Shown here piece after piece: positions 9,215 to 19,054 of a DNA stretch of 64,000 bases (its first letter is position 1; every line of letters starts with the position of its first letter). The translations under genes and the position numbers were made by a program. Source of the stretch: Holophagae bacterium (GTDB lineage Bacteria > Acidobacteriota > Holophagae > Acanthopleuribacterales > Acanthopleuribacteraceae); NCBI GenBank assembly GCA_029263455.1, contig JAJCXM010000038.1, positions 62,001 to 126,000 of the forward strand. The letters run 5' to 3'. Below the pieces are notes generated by a model. It saw only the letters and a program-made list of their open reading frames with translations. It ran no database searches and had not been told where the DNA came from.

Positions 9215-10044
9215 TCGATAGCTCGTACGGTCGTTAGTTTCTCACGCCGAGGCCGATAGGATTCTTCGGTAGCGGGAAAGTCTTTGGTCTTTACGTCGAG
9301 AACGAAAGCGCTCACCGCTTGCTGTGCAATTTCGCCGAAATTGGCGTACTGGCGTACGAATTTGGGTCTATGTCCGTAACCCATGCCCAATAAATCATGG
9401 AAGACCAGGACCTGGCCTCGACAATCTGGGCCTGCACCAATTCCTATAGTAGGAATATCCAGAATTTCCGTGACTTCTGCCGCTAGATCACTCGGGATAC
9501 ATTCGAGAACCACAGCGAAAACACCCGCATCTTGGAGTGCTAGGGCGTCTAGCTTGAGTTGGTTGCGGGCTTGCTCGGATTTGGCCTGCACTCGAAAGCC
9601 CCCAAAGCGATTTACTGACTGCGGTGTGAGTCCAAGGTGTCCCATAACGGGAATTTCGGCCGAAACCAGCGCTTTGACCATAGGGATGCGCACTTGTCCA
9701 CCTTCTAGTTTGACTGCATCAACGCCGCTTTCTTGGATAAGGCGTCCAGCGTTGCGGATCGTTTCTGATGGTGAGATATGGTAACTGAGGTAGGGTAGAT
9801 CGCCCACGACTAAGGCGCTGGGTTGGCTACGGTTGACAGCTTTGGCGTGGTAGATGATGTCTTCAAGGGTCACATTAAGCGTGTTTTCCTGACCTTGGAT
9901 GACCATACCCACAGAATCGCCAACTAAGATAATATCCACGGCGGCTCGTTTCGCTACTTCGGCACTGAATGCATCGTAGGCGGTCACCATGACCAGAGGG
10001 TCCCGAGCATTCATGACATCGGGAACGGAAATTCGTTCTTTCAT
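9211..10044 (-). CDS. panB: 3-methyl-2-oxobutanoate hydroxymethyltransferase
   Basis: PanB transfers a hydroxymethyl group from methylene-tetrahydrofolate to ketoisovalerate, giving ketopantoate, the first committed step of pantothenate synthesis. Visible family motifs are MVTAYDAFSAEVAKRA, ILVGDSVGMVIQG (metal-binding Asp), VVGDLPYLSY, VKLEGG, VMGHLGLTPQS and the TIGIGAG stretch near residue 200. I start it at the ATG at 10044 because GGAG sits six bases upstream; an upstream ATG at 10080 has no such site. The product has 278 residues, the usual size. It is translationally coupled to panC. Confidence 0.95.
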   Translation of the reverse strand: MKERISVPDVMNARDPLVMVTAYDAFSAEVAKRAAVDIILVGDSVGMVIQGQENTLNVTLEDIIYHAKAVNRSQPSALVVGDLPYLSYHISPSETIRNAGRLIQESGVDAVKLEGGQVRIPMVKALVSAEIPVMGHLGLTPQSVNRFGGFRVQAKSEQARNQLKLDALALQDAGVFAVVLECIPSDLAAEVTEILDIPTIGIGAGPDCRGQVLVFHDLLGMGYGHRPKFVRQYANFGEIAQQAVSAFVLDVKTKDFPATEESYRPRREKLTTVRAID

Positions 10045-10239
10045 ATTTAACTCCACTACAAGCCCTATATCGGGTCTCATGTGATTTTCATTTGACGGCT
10101 CAGTTGAATTGCATGCCTGGCTGTAAGCTCAAGTTGCATTGACCCGTCTGACAACGATCATAACATGACCGCTCACGGTCGTTCTATTTCGGGCAACTGA
10201 AAGAATTTCAGACAATTGCTGAATGAATTGACAAAAGCA

Positions 10240-11496
10240 TTAGCCGCCGCGCGTTAAGGAATCTAGGAATTCGTCGTTGCTGGCGGTCTTCGCGATGCGG
10301 TCACAAAGTAATTCCATCGCTTCAGGCGGCGAGAGTGGGTTGAGCACTTTGCGAAGGACCCACAAACGGTTGAGTTCTTTGGCGGTAAGCAGTAACTCCT
10401 CTTTGCGTGTCCCGGACCGCGAAATATCGATTGCTGGGAAAACACGACGATCCGCCAGGCGTCGATCGAGAATAATCTCCATGTTGCCAGTACCTTTGAA
10501 CTCCTCGAAAATGACATCATCCATTCGTGATCCAGTTTCCACTAACGCTGTGGCAATGATTGTCAAGCTACCGCCACCTTCTATGTTTCGAGCGGCACCA
10601 AAAAAGCGTTTGGGCCGCTGCAGGGCGTTGGAATCCACGCCACCGCTTAGAACTTTGCCACTTGGGGGAACGATGGTGTTGTAGGCTCGCGCTAAACGAG
10701 TGATGGAGTCGAGCAGGATGACGACATCCTTTTTGTATTCCACTAATCTTTTTGCCTTTTCAATCACCATCTCTGCCACCTGAACATGTCGGGTAGCCGG
10801 CTCATCGAACGTTGAACTGATCACTTCACCTTCAACACTGCGCTGCATATCGGTGACTTCTTCAGGGCGTTCATCAATAAGTAAAACGATTAAGTTCACT
10901 TCAGGGTGATTTGCGGTCACGGAATTGGCGATATTCTGCAATAACATAGTTTTGCCAGTACGTGGAGGAGCAACGATTAGACCTCGCTGACCTTTTCCGA
11001 TCGGTGTCATTAGGTCCATCACGCGACTGGGCAAATTGTCCTGTTCAACTTCGAGCCGAATGCGCTGTTCAGGATAGAGTGGCACCAAGTTATCGAAGAA
11101 AATTCTTTCACTGGTTATTTCGGGGTCTTCGAAGTTAATGGCCTCAATCTTAATTAAGGCAAAATACTTCTCGCCTTCTTTTGGCGGACGAATCTGACCG
11201 CTGATGGTGTCTCCAGTTTGAAGGTCGAATCGTTTGATCTGAGATGGGGAGACATAAACGTCGTCTGGACCTGGTAAATAGTTGTATTCAGGTGCTCGAA
11301 GAAAACCAAAGCCATCGGGCAGAACTTCCAAAACGCCTTCGCTGAAAATGAGACCGCTCTTTTCTGTTTGTGCCTGTAGGATGGAAAAAATCAGTTCCTG
11401 TTTTCGTTTACCGGAAACACTATCAATTTTTTGCTTTTTGGCGACCTTCACCAACTCATCTATGCTTTTGTCTTTGAGTTCGGCAATATTCAGCAC
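10240..11496 (-). CDS. rho: transcription termination factor Rho
   Basis: Rho is the hexameric RNA-dependent ATPase that ends transcription of untranslated RNA. The 418-residue protein has the N-terminal Rho helix bundle ([19 protein letters not shown]), an RNA-binding cold-shock-like domain with DGFGFLR, a Walker A motif [12 protein letters not shown], Walker B region [16 protein letters not shown] with the Q-loop/R-loop residues, and the C-terminal [11 protein letters not shown] segment. There is no long insertion between helix bundle and RNA-binding domain, unlike many high-GC bacteria. The start is GTG with AAGGA nine bases upstream and overlaps the end of engB by seven bases. Confidence 0.97.
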   Translation of the reverse strand: MLNIAELKDKSIDELVKVAKKQKIDSVSGKRKQELIFSILQAQTEKSGLIFSEGVLEVLPDGFGFLRAPEYNYLPGPDDVYVSPSQIKRFDLQTGDTISGQIRPPKEGEKYFALIKIEAINFEDPEITSERIFFDNLVPLYPEQRIRLEVEQDNLPSRVMDLMTPIGKGQRGLIVAPPRTGKTMLLQNIANSVTANHPEVNLIVLLIDERPEEVTDMQRSVEGEVISSTFDEPATRHVQVAEMVIEKAKRLVEYKKDVVILLDSITRLARAYNTIVPPSGKVLSGGVDSNALQRPKRFFGAARNIEGGGSLTIIATALVETGSRMDDVIFEEFKGTGNMEIILDRRLADRRVFPAIDISRSGTRKEELLLTAKELNRLWVLRKVLNPLSPPEAMELLCDRIAKTASNDEFLDSLTRGG

Positions 11497-12116
11497 GGTG
11501 TGGATTCCTTCAAATCTTTTATGTCATCTAGTGTTGATTCATAAAGATGATCAATGCCAGCCCAGATGTCACTAATACCAGAAGCATTGTTGATCGATGT
11601 GGCAACAATCGATTGGCTATCAATAGCGAGCGATTTCGCTAGCTTCGCGCGCTGACGGAGGGACTGAGATTTGGACAACTTGTCCGCCTTGGTCAGAATA
11701 ATGGTATAGGGTATTTGGAAGTGGTTTAACCATTCTAGCATTTGACGATCCTGAGCTGAAGGTTCGTGTCGAATATCTAGCAAAAGAAAAACAACAGCAA
11801 CATAGGGCGTTTCTTTGAGATAGGACTCAATTAACTTACCCCACTGTTCTTTTTCGGCGTGACTCACCTGCGCAAATCCGTAGCCGGGCAAATCGATAAA
11901 GTAAAAACGGTCGTTGATCAGAAAATAGTTCACCAACCGTGTTTTACCGGGCTTTTTCGACGTGTGTGCCAGTTTCTTGCGTCTCAAAAGTAGATTGAGC
12001 AAACTTGATTTGCCCACGTTTGATCGTCCCGCAAATACAAAATGAGGGATCGGCCGTTTTAGGAACTGCCGTGACTTAGCCGCTGAGCCGGCATATTCTG
12101 CGGATTTGATTTGCAC
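11490..12116 (-). CDS. engB: ribosome biogenesis GTPase EngB/YsxC
   Basis: This TRAFAC-class GTPase helps assemble the large ribosomal subunit. The 208-residue protein shows G1 ([14 protein letters not shown]), G2 region with [11 protein letters not shown]3 (DLPGYGFA) and G4 (ILTKADKL), all typical of the YihA/EngB family. It starts with GTG, preceded by AGGTG. The gene lies between clpX and rho on the same strand and overlaps rho, so it is probably cotranscribed with the protease genes, similar to the tig-clp-ysxC order of several phyla. Confidence 0.95.
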   Translation of the reverse strand: MQIKSAEYAGSAAKSRQFLKRPIPHFVFAGRSNVGKSSLLNLLLRRKKLAHTSKKPGKTRLVNYFLINDRFYFIDLPGYGFAQVSHAEKEQWGKLIESYLKETPYVAVVFLLLDIRHEPSAQDRQMLEWLNHFQIPYTIILTKADKLSKSQSLRQRAKLAKSLAIDSQSIVATSINNASGISDIWAGIDHLYESTLDDIKDLKESTPC

Positions 12117-12168
12117 GAATCACCTAGTGTGGCGAGGGGGAGGAAAGGGATGAGGAGGGCAGCGGACT

Positions 12169-13407
12169 TCAGCCCGCCATATCTTCTACTTGCAAGAACT
12201 TAAAATGTTTCTGTTTAATCATTTCGGCGGTGATCGTCATTTCACTTTCGTGTTCAGCACTGCCAGGCAAATCGAATAGATGATCTAACATCAAATCTTC
12301 CATGATTAAGCGCAGCCCGCGGGCACCCAGTTTACGTTGAATGGCTTTATTGGCAATCAGTGCGATGGCGTCCTTCTGGAAGGACAGTTCAACACCCTCA
12401 AGCTCAAACATTTTCTGGTACTGACGAACCAATGCGTTGCGAGGTTTGGTGAGTATTTGAATCAGGTCCTCTTCTTCTAGAGGATTCAAATGGGCGATGA
12501 CGGGTACACGACCGACAAATTCAGGGATAAGACCAAACTTCATCATATCTTCGGGAACCACGTGGGAAAAGACGTGCTCATTCCCCCGAGAAACGACTCT
12601 GTTGTCTTCTCGTTTTGACGTGAAACCGAGCGTCTTTTTCCCCATCCGACGTTCAATGATTTTGTCCAAACCCACAAAAGCGCCACCACAGATAAACAAG
12701 ATGTTGGACGTGTCTACTTGGTAAAACTCTTGGTGTGGATGTTTGCGCCCCCCCTGAGGAGGAACATTCGCGACGGTTCCTTCAAGTATCTTAAGTAACG
12801 CTTGTTGGACACCTTCACCACTGACATCACGCGTTATGCTGGGGTTGTCGCTCTTGCGAGAAATCTTATCGATCTCATCGATGTAAATGATGCCTCGCTG
12901 AGCTCTCTCAATGTCATAATCTGCCGCTTGTAATAGACGCAAGAGAATATTCTCGACGTCCTCACCCACATAACCCGCTTCTGTTAGTGTTGTCGCATCG
13001 ACAATAGCAAATGGCACGTCAAGAATGCGTGCCAATGTACGTGCCAATAGCGTTTTTCCCGTGCCCGTGTCACCAATCATCATGATGTTGCTTTTTTCCA
13101 GCTCAACATCGTCTTTTTTGGGTTTCGGAATCGAAATGCGTTTGTAATGAAGATAAACCGCGACTGAAAGCTTTTTCTTGGCTTCGTCTTGACCCAACAC
13201 GTACTCATCAAGAAACTCTTTGATTTCAATGGGCTTGAACAGTTGGTGGTCGGGTTTTGCTTCGTATATTTGCTCTTCTTGAATGATATCTGTGCAAACA
13301 GATACACATTCATCACATATATACACATTAGGACCAGCAATGAGTTTTTTTACTTCGCGTTGGCTTTTATTGCAAAACGAGCAGCGAAGGTCGCGTGGTG
13401 ATTTCAT
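12169..13407 (-). CDS. clpX: ClpX, ATPase subunit of the ClpXP protease
   Basis: ClpX unfolds substrates and feeds them to ClpP. The 412-residue protein has the N-terminal C4 zinc-binding domain (CSFCNK at residues 10-15 and CDECVSVC near 33), Walker [12 protein letters not shown], Walker B IIYIDEID, sensor and pore-loop elements (GYVGEDVEN) and the C-terminal small domain with KLGARGLR. The IGF-type ClpP-binding loop region reads KTLGFTSK near residue 270, so pairing with the adjacent ClpP is expected. It lies 20 bases downstream of clpP in the same operon. Confidence 0.97.
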   Translation of the reverse strand: MKSPRDLRCSFCNKSQREVKKLIAGPNVYICDECVSVCTDIIQEEQIYEAKPDHQLFKPIEIKEFLDEYVLGQDEAKKKLSVAVYLHYKRISIPKPKKDDVELEKSNIMMIGDTGTGKTLLARTLARILDVPFAIVDATTLTEAGYVGEDVENILLRLLQAADYDIERAQRGIIYIDEIDKISRKSDNPSITRDVSGEGVQQALLKILEGTVANVPPQGGRKHPHQEFYQVDTSNILFICGGAFVGLDKIIERRMGKKTLGFTSKREDNRVVSRGNEHVFSHVVPEDMMKFGLIPEFVGRVPVIAHLNPLEEEDLIQILTKPRNALVRQYQKMFELEGVELSFQKDAIALIANKAIQRKLGARGLRLIMEDLMLDHLFDLPGSAEHESEMTITAEMIKQKHFKFLQVEDMAG

Positions 13408-13427
13408 GGACGCAGATTCTCCAGACC

Positions 13428-14012
13428 TTAGTTACGGCTTCTAATGATTGTGTCGATAATGCCGTATTCCTTGGCTTCTTCGGGTGTCATTATATAATCT
13501 CTATCGGTATCCTTCTGGATTCTTTTGAGCGGATTGCCCGTATTTGTAGCCAAAATTTTATTGAGCTGTTCGCGCATGCGCAAAATTTCGCGGGCGTGAA
13601 TCTCAATATCGCTGGCCTGACCTTGTGCCCCTCCAAGAGGTTGATGAATGAGAATTCTGGAGTTAGGCAGTGCATAGCGTTTGCCTTTTGTGCCGCCAGC
13701 GAGTAAGAAGGCGCCCATGCTTGCCGCTTGTCCAACACAAATGGTGCAAACGTCTTGTTTAACCAAATTCATGGTGTCAAAAATGGCTAATCCGGCTGTC
13801 ACGCTACCGCCCGGAGTATTGATATAGATACTTGTGTCACGTTCTGGATCTTCAGCTTCCAGAAACAACAACTGCGAGATCACCAAGTTGGCGACGTTGT
13901 CCGTTACTTGTTCACCTAAGAAAATTATCCCGTCTTTTAGTAGGCGCGAATATATATCGTAACTTCGTTCTCCACGGCTTGTTTGTTCAACAACAATTGG
14001 TACCAGCGGCAA
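13428..14012 (-). CDS. clpP: ClpP, proteolytic subunit
   Basis: ClpP is the barrel-shaped serine protease of the Clp system. The 194-residue protein has the catalytic triad in the expected places: Ser98 in GQAASMGA, His123 in ILIHQPLGG and an Asp near residue 172 in the TDRDYIM segment. The N-terminal [20 protein letters not shown] segment gives the processed or axial-loop part. It starts at TTG (14012) with GGAGG five bases upstream, and follows tig by twelve bases. Confidence 0.97.
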   Translation of the reverse strand: MPLVPIVVEQTSRGERSYDIYSRLLKDGIIFLGEQVTDNVANLVISQLLFLEAEDPERDTSIYINTPGGSVTAGLAIFDTMNLVKQDVCTICVGQAASMGAFLLAGGTKGKRYALPNSRILIHQPLGGAQGQASDIEIHAREILRMREQLNKILATNTGNPLKRIQKDTDRDYIMTPEEAKEYGIIDTIIRSRN

Positions 14013-14024
14013 ATTGTCCTCCCC

Positions 14025-15518
14025 TTATTCGTTCGTCTCGGATGGTTTCGTGGCTTTCTTGCGCGTGCTCTTCTTTTTGGCAGGCTTCACACTTTGATCT
14101 TCGCCTAGCGTCTCATCTTGACCCGTGTCAGAGACCTTGGCTACGGCTTTCTTTGCGGGCTTCTTTTTGGCCGCCTTCTTTTTCGGTTTTTCCGGTTCCG
14201 CTTCCGTGTCAGTTTCCGGCTCGGCTTCCGTCAACGAATCCACCTTGGTGACCTTCGCTGCATCCATTAACGCTTCAACCGCCTTTTTTCTTCGCAAAAA
14301 GTACTTAATATTTTCCAAACGGCCATCAGCTTCAAGCTTGGCCCTAATACTTTCGGCGGTTGCACCGGCCTCGTGTTCTGCCATATGTCCTAATTCGTGT
14401 TCCAATTCGTCTTCTGGCGTTTCGATTTTCATATCATCGGCCACTTTATTCAGAACCAATTCAAGTCGCACCATTTGTTCAGCTTGTGGAATCATGCCCT
14501 GAAATAGATCTGTCATCGTTTTTCGATCTAACGGGTTTTGTTTAAGTAAATGCGCGAAAGGACGAAGCTGTTGATCCAATTGGTTCTCAGCTTCTTCAAT
14601 CACCATCGATTCAGGGACTTCAAAGTCGTATTTCTCGACTAATTTGCCTAACACAACGGAGACCAATCGATCGCGCTCCTGTTTTTCGGCTTTATCAGAA
14701 ATCTTGTCTGCAATATCCTTTTTCAAAGCATCGAGACTATCAAATCCTTTTGCCTTGGCGAACGCATCATCAAGTGTAGGTTCAATGCGGACTGCGATTT
14801 CCTTTAGCTCCATAAATGCTTTGATGTTCTTGCCCCGCCAAGTGACAAAGGAATCATCTTCGGCACCGGTGAACTCGTGCTCTTTAAAGTCATCCAAGGC
14901 CATGCCTTGGAGCATTTCTAGCAATACAGGATGGACATCTTTATCTGCGCTTCGAATCTCGTATCTTTCTACGTCTAACAGTGACTCGGCCGCGTCTTGG
15001 TCAAGCACCGTGAGATCAACTTTAACCACATCGCCAGCTTCAAAACCGCGATCGGTGATGACGGTGTCCGTGGCCCCATGCTCAAGCATGTGTTTCAAAT
15101 CATGTTGGATGGCTTCGTCATCCACGCTAATTTTCAGCGATTCAACTTCAATCCCTGTGTAGTTGCTTAATTCGAATTCGGGTATGACATCGATTTCGGC
15201 TTCAAAAATAAAGGAAACGTTTTCTTTAATCTCGGCCCGGTGTAAGTGCCGTAGTCCAACCATTTTTATGTCTTTATCTTTGGCTACTTCAGCAATACTG
15301 TCGGGGACCAATTTACGGGCCATATCTTGAGTGATTTCATCAAGATACTTTCGTTTGAGTATGGCTGTAGGCGCTTTGCCTTTACGGAAGCCCGGAATAT
15401 TTGCCTGTGCCCGCAATTCACGAATGGAATGATCAAAATGTGAGCCAGCTTTGTCCCAGTCGACGGTTACCTCGGCACTTATTCGGGTAGGACTCTTCTG
15501 GGTAATCTTAGATTGCAT
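14025..15518 (-). CDS. tig: trigger factor with long lysine-rich C-terminal tail
   Basis: Trigger factor is the ribosome-bound chaperone that meets nascent chains. The ribosome-binding signature GFRKGKAP is at residues 43-50, a diverged FKBP-type peptidyl-prolyl isomerase domain lies at about 150-235, and the helical C-terminal chaperone domain follows. After about residue 420 the chain continues into a low-complexity tail of roughly 70 residues with repeated KKKAAKKKPAKKA-type blocks separated by an acidic spacer. Ordinary trigger factors lack this. I start at the ATG at 15518; the open frame extends further upstream only because it reads through the tRNA-Leu gene on the same strand. clpP follows directly. 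Confidence 0.95.
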   Translation of the reverse strand: MQSKITQKSPTRISAEVTVDWDKAGSHFDHSIRELRAQANIPGFRKGKAPTAILKRKYLDEITQDMARKLVPDSIAEVAKDKDIKMVGLRHLHRAEIKENVSFIFEAEIDVIPEFELSNYTGIEVESLKISVDDEAIQHDLKHMLEHGATDTVITDRGFEAGDVVKVDLTVLDQDAAESLLDVERYEIRSADKDVHPVLLEMLQGMALDDFKEHEFTGAEDDSFVTWRGKNIKAFMELKEIAVRIEPTLDDAFAKAKGFDSLDALKKDIADKISDKAEKQERDRLVSVVLGKLVEKYDFEVPESMVIEEAENQLDQQLRPFAHLLKQNPLDRKTMTDLFQGMIPQAEQMVRLELVLNKVADDMKIETPEDELEHELGHMAEHEAGATAESIRAKLEADGRLENIKYFLRRKKAVEALMDAAKVTKVDSLTEAEPETDTEAEPEKPKKKAAKKKPAKKAVAKVSDTGQDETLGEDQSVKPAKKKSTRKKATKPSETNE

Positions 15519-15560
15519 AGTGGTTCCTTGATGAGGGATTGGGTAAAAGAAAGAGAAAAG

Positions 15561-15646
15561 TGGTGCGAGAGGGGGGACTCGAACCCCCACGGTGATTAAC
15601 CGCCAGATCCTAAATCTGGTGCGTCTGCCAATTTCGCCACCCTCGC
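15561..15646 (-). tRNA. tRNA-Leu (UAG anticodon)
   Basis: Read on the minus strand the sequence folds as a class II tRNA: acceptor GCGAGGG pairs with CTCTCGC (one G-U pair), anticodon stem CCAGA/TCTGG encloses the loop TTTAGGA with anticodon TAG, a variable arm GCGGTTAATCACCGT forms a short stem as expected for leucine, and the T arm GGGGG-TTCGAGT-CCCCC is perfect. Discriminator A and an encoded CCA follow. The tRNA decodes CUN leucine codons. It lies 42 bases upstream of tig and could share its transcript. Confidence 0.97.
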
Positions 15647-15723
15647 AAGTGCGCTCAGCTTACCCAAAACCACGTCAGGCACGCGAACGAGCCCCATAGT
15701 ATACACAGACCCCGGGATGCACG

Positions 15724-17052
15724 CTAGGGGGTAACCTTGTCTATTTGTTCTTCGTCCTTCATATCGATCCCAGGAGCTAAGTCGGCAACCGTTTTGTGCG
15801 CGATTCCTTGAGATAAGAATTCCTCCATTTGAATCCTCACCGATGGTTGACTCACTAAATTGAGGTCCTCCGGAATGGCTCCCGCAATCGTTGCTAACAG
15901 TTGTTCAAGCGAGATTTGTTCCAGATCGCAAGTTAGAGTTAATTGGTCGTCTTCACCTTCGCTTTGTACCTCACCCAACCAACCAGCCGTCACCAACTTT
16001 TCGACCACTTCACGTACATCGTACACATGAGCTGAAGTCTTGATCACGTAAGATTCGACCGTTAACGGCTGGGCTTTCCGTCGAAACACGCGTTCCGCAC
16101 AAAGTAATAGATCTAAGGCGATATGAAATTGGGCGCGTGGTCTCAATTTGACGGCGCGATTGTTGTCCGCAAAGGTGTGGTGAGTCTGAAAGGCGTAAGT
16201 GACCACGGCTCCCATTAATACGATCATCCAACCGACGTAAAGCCAGGCTAGGAAGATGGGGACAGAAGCTAAAGTGCCGTATAAGACGTTTAATCGTGTC
16301 ACGCCAGGTTGAAGCGTGATGTAGACCCGGAACCAAAGCAACCAAGCAACGGTGACCAAGGCTGCACCGGCTAAGGCAGGGTAAATGCGAACCCGTGTAT
16401 TTGGCATATACAGGTACAAGAATGACAACGCGATCCATGTAACAAGACCGGGCAGTAGACGTATCGCACCACTACGCTCAAGGATTTCAAGGTTGAGTTG
16501 GGCCGACATGGTAAGCGATGTGGCAATTAGGACAGGAACAATGACAACGATCGACACATAATGGGTCACCTTTTGCACCCAGGCGCGATTCTTTGAAATC
16601 GACCAAACGCGGTTAAATGATTTTTCGATCGTGCTCAGTGTCTGCACCACCATCACAAAAAGAATCAGGGCACCAGCTCCACCTAACTTAGAGAATTCTG
16701 TCTGCTCAACTGAAGTCACCACTTGTTTCACAAAACCTTGCATTTCAACGGGTAACTCAGCTGTCATCATGATTAATCGATCCAATATGTCGGTGCCAAA
16801 GCCAAGACCCTTGAGCATGGCATAAGCGATAACAAGCAATGGCGCCAGCGACATTAATGTCGTCAATGTAAGCACGGTCGCGCGTAAGGGGAGCTCGTCT
16901 TCTTTGAATTTTTTCCAAATCAATGCCGCAATGCGTGCCGTCCGAATGCCTAAAGCTGGAAGTCGAGCCAATTGATTGAGATCGATGTCCCAGATCGAGC
17001 GTCCTGGCTTACCTGTCAAAGCGTGCAGTGTTTTTTTGAGGAAGTCGGTCAT
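15724..17052 (-). CDS. YihY/BrkB family inner-membrane protein
   Basis: The first 300 residues carry the YihY (UPF0761) domain with about six membrane segments; typical stretches are TLMSLAPLLVIAYAMLKG, FVMVVQTLSTIEKSFNRVW, and LYMPNTRVRIYPALAGA. The last 140 residues form a soluble tail with a winged-helix-like part (VRVREVVEKLVTAGWL-like segment near residue 355). The family was once called RNase BN, but that activity belongs to another protein; the true role is not settled. The gene stands upstream of tRNA-Leu on the same strand and is divergent from the SDR gene. Confidence 0.85.
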   Translation of the reverse strand: MTDFLKKTLHALTGKPGRSIWDIDLNQLARLPALGIRTARIAALIWKKFKEDELPLRATVLTLTTLMSLAPLLVIAYAMLKGLGFGTDILDRLIMMTAELPVEMQGFVKQVVTSVEQTEFSKLGGAGALILFVMVVQTLSTIEKSFNRVWSISKNRAWVQKVTHYVSIVVIVPVLIATSLTMSAQLNLEILERSGAIRLLPGLVTWIALSFLYLYMPNTRVRIYPALAGAALVTVAWLLWFRVYITLQPGVTRLNVLYGTLASVPIFLAWLYVGWMIVLMGAVVTYAFQTHHTFADNNRAVKLRPRAQFHIALDLLLCAERVFRRKAQPLTVESYVIKTSAHVYDVREVVEKLVTAGWLGEVQSEGEDDQLTLTCDLEQISLEQLLATIAGAIPEDLNLVSQPSVRIQMEEFLSQGIAHKTVADLAPGIDMKDEEQIDKVTP

Positions 17053-17115
17053 GGCCCACCCACTCGGCGGAAGTTATTGTAGGATAAGGCATTATAACCG
17101 GCAGGAGGCTTTTCA

Positions 17116-17862
17116 ATGGATCTAAACGATCGCGTTGTTGTCATCACGGGCGCCACCCGTGGCATTGGTATGGAAATGGCCCGATCGATGGCCCAACGTG
17201 GTGCGCGGGTTGTGATCTCGTCGCGCAAGCAAGAGAACGTGGCCGCTGCGCTCGCCGAATTAAAAGGGTGTGGACAAGTGGTGGCCACAACCTGTCACGT
17301 TGGTGATGGCCAAGAATTAGAAAAACTGATGGCGTTTGCTAAACATGAGTTCGGCGATGTTGAAGTGCTTGTGAATAATGCCGTGACTAATCCCCACTTT
17401 GGGGCGACATTGGAATGTGATTCGGTAGCGTGGCAGAAAATGTTTGACGTCAATTTGCTTGCAGCGATCCATGCCTCACGGTTGTGCGTGCCAGATATGA
17501 TTCGCAATAAGGGAGGCTCGATTATTAACGTGGCCTCCATAGCTGGCTTGCGTGTCTTTCCGGGAATGGGCCCCTATAGTGTTTTAAAGGCAGCCTTGAT
17601 CATGATGACCAAGGTACTCGCGGCCGAATTGGGTCCACACGGAATTCGAGTCAATGCGATTGCACCTGGATTCGTGAAAACTCAATTCAGCGAGGCCATC
17701 TGGTCAAACGAGAAGGTTAGTGGCCAAGTTACAGGGCAAACGCCACTGCGCCGCATGGCTGATCCGAGTGAGATCTCCGGCATAGCCTGCTATTTGGCAA
17801 GCGATGATTCACGATTCACAACGGGATCGGTGATGGTTGCTGATGGCGGCTTGACCTTATGA
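17116..17862 (+). CDS. short-chain dehydrogenase/reductase (SDR)
   Basis: A classical SDR of 248 residues, with the cofactor motif TGATRGIG at residues 12-19, an NNAVTNP version of the NNAG motif, catalytic Ser in INVASIAG, and the YSVLK form of the YxxxK motif. The C-terminus (TTGSVMVADGG) is typical for the family. R and S-R-K after the second strand (ISSRKQ) suggest NADP(H) preference. The best-matching subgroup in my reading is the DHRS4-like carbonyl reductase type, but the substrate cannot be told. AGGAGG lies nine bases before the ATG. Confidence 0.88.
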   Translation: MDLNDRVVVITGATRGIGMEMARSMAQRGARVVISSRKQENVAAALAELKGCGQVVATTCHVGDGQELEKLMAFAKHEFGDVEVLVNNAVTNPHFGATLECDSVAWQKMFDVNLLAAIHASRLCVPDMIRNKGGSIINVASIAGLRVFPGMGPYSVLKAALIMMTKVLAAELGPHGIRVNAIAPGFVKTQFSEAIWSNEKVSGQVTGQTPLRRMADPSEISGIACYLASDDSRFTTGSVMVADGGLTL

Positions 17863-18022
17863 CTCCACAGCGTTAGTAGCGCATATGGTTTACGCCGCGC
17901 TGCGACATTGCCGTCTAGACAGTCTACCCATCGGGTGGTAACTTTGTTCGCCAGACCGGGTTGCGGTTTGTGTGTCAGCATGCTGATCAATTTCAGCAGA
18001 GCATTGTCAACGGAAAATCAAG

Positions 18023-18943
18023 ATGGATTGCATCATTCTCGCAGGTAGTGGCGAAAGCTACCGCGAGGTTCATGAAACAGATAATAAAGCGTTCCTTAAG
18101 GTGAAAGATGTTTCGATCTTGCACCTGATTATGCGGCAGCTGCAACGTGTGCCGGCCATAAGCTGTATTCATATCATCGGTCCAAAAGAAAAGCTGGAAG
18201 CTCATATTAAGGACATGTCATATCCTGAAAATGGAAAGCCTTATGTTTGCTATCAGGAGACGACAGACATCAGCTCCAATATTATGAAAGTGCATGAGCT
18301 GCTTGGTTCTGAACCGGATAGATTATTCCTCGTTATGCCGTCAGATGTGCCCTTGATTACAGCGGGCGAAATTAATCAGTTTTTGGATCGATGCGACACC
18401 GATAAATACGATTTCCAGACCGGGATGACCACTGATGGCGCATTAAAACGTTTTGAGCCTGTGGGCGACAAGCCTGGCGTCAAGATGGCCATGTTCACGT
18501 TTCGTGGTGTGTCCCTACGTATCAATAATCTTCATCTAGTTCGTCCGGGCAGAACTAAACGTGTCGGTTATGTACGCAAAGTCTACTCGCTACGCTACCA
18601 AAAACAGTGGACGAATGTGCTGGGCGTTGTTGGATTGCTAGTGCTGCTCGTGTTGAGAATCCCAATTGGAATTCCCTACTATTTTTTTATTCAGGGTTCG
18701 CGAATTTGTGAAGAAAAGGGTTGGCCCCGCATGGCTAAATGGTTTTCCAATCGCATTAAGATATCTACAGGCGAACGAATCATCGCTAGCGGACTTGGAA
18801 CTCGGTTTCGAATTGTTACGACGGATTTGGGCGGGTCAGCCATCGACGTCGACAATGAAGATGACTACCAGGCGATTGTCGCTCGATTTGACGAATGGCA
18901 TCTCATGCAAGAGCAATTGGCAGAACCCCTAGTACCGGAATAA
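18023..18943 (+). CDS. MobA-like nucleotidyltransferase fold protein with membrane hairpin
   Basis: The N-terminal 170 residues look like an NTP-transferase (GT-A-like) fold: MDCIILAGSGES as the nucleotide-binding start, a conserved lysine (AFLKVKD), and PSDVPL in the position of the metal-binding DxD of MobA/IspD-like enzymes. The signature lysine-rich loop GG/GxSxRMG is not canonical. After it comes a basic stretch and a hydrophobic segment of about 28 residues (around residues 198-225), then a C-terminal part with IDVDNEDDYQAI, a motif common at the end of MobA-like proteins. The product may be a membrane-anchored sugar or cofactor nucleotidyltransferase. Substrate unknown. Confidence 0.65.
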   Translation: MDCIILAGSGESYREVHETDNKAFLKVKDVSILHLIMRQLQRVPAISCIHIIGPKEKLEAHIKDMSYPENGKPYVCYQETTDISSNIMKVHELLGSEPDRLFLVMPSDVPLITAGEINQFLDRCDTDKYDFQTGMTTDGALKRFEPVGDKPGVKMAMFTFRGVSLRINNLHLVRPGRTKRVGYVRKVYSLRYQKQWTNVLGVVGLLVLLVLRIPIGIPYYFFIQGSRICEEKGWPRMAKWFSNRIKISTGERIIASGLGTRFRIVTTDLGGSAIDVDNEDDYQAIVARFDEWHLMQEQLAEPLVPE

Positions 18944-18987
18944 ATGCGACTTCCGATGGTATCAATTCGTGATTTTGTGTGTGCCAT

Positions 18988-19015
18988 TTGTGTTTAACCC
19001 GCCATCGGCTAGAAT
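18988..19015 (+). promoter_or_regulatory. putative sigma70-type promoter of the LD-carboxypeptidase cluster
   Basis: TTGTGT and TAGAAT are separated by 16 bases and lie about 40 bases before the LD-carboxypeptidase start. Each hexamer has one or two mismatches to the consensus. This is a pattern call only. Confidence 0.4.
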
Positions 19016-19054
19016 AGGCAAATCTTTAAGAAAGCAAAGGAGTTGCGACGGCAC

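Noticed and set aside
10163-10176. GACCG-CTCA-CGGTC hairpin upstream of panB
   Set aside because: A five-base stem without a T-run is too short to call as a terminator or operator.
15519-15590. N-terminal extension of the tig reading frame
   Set aside because: It reads through the 3' half of the tRNA-Leu gene; the ATG at 15518 begins the true trigger factor sequence.
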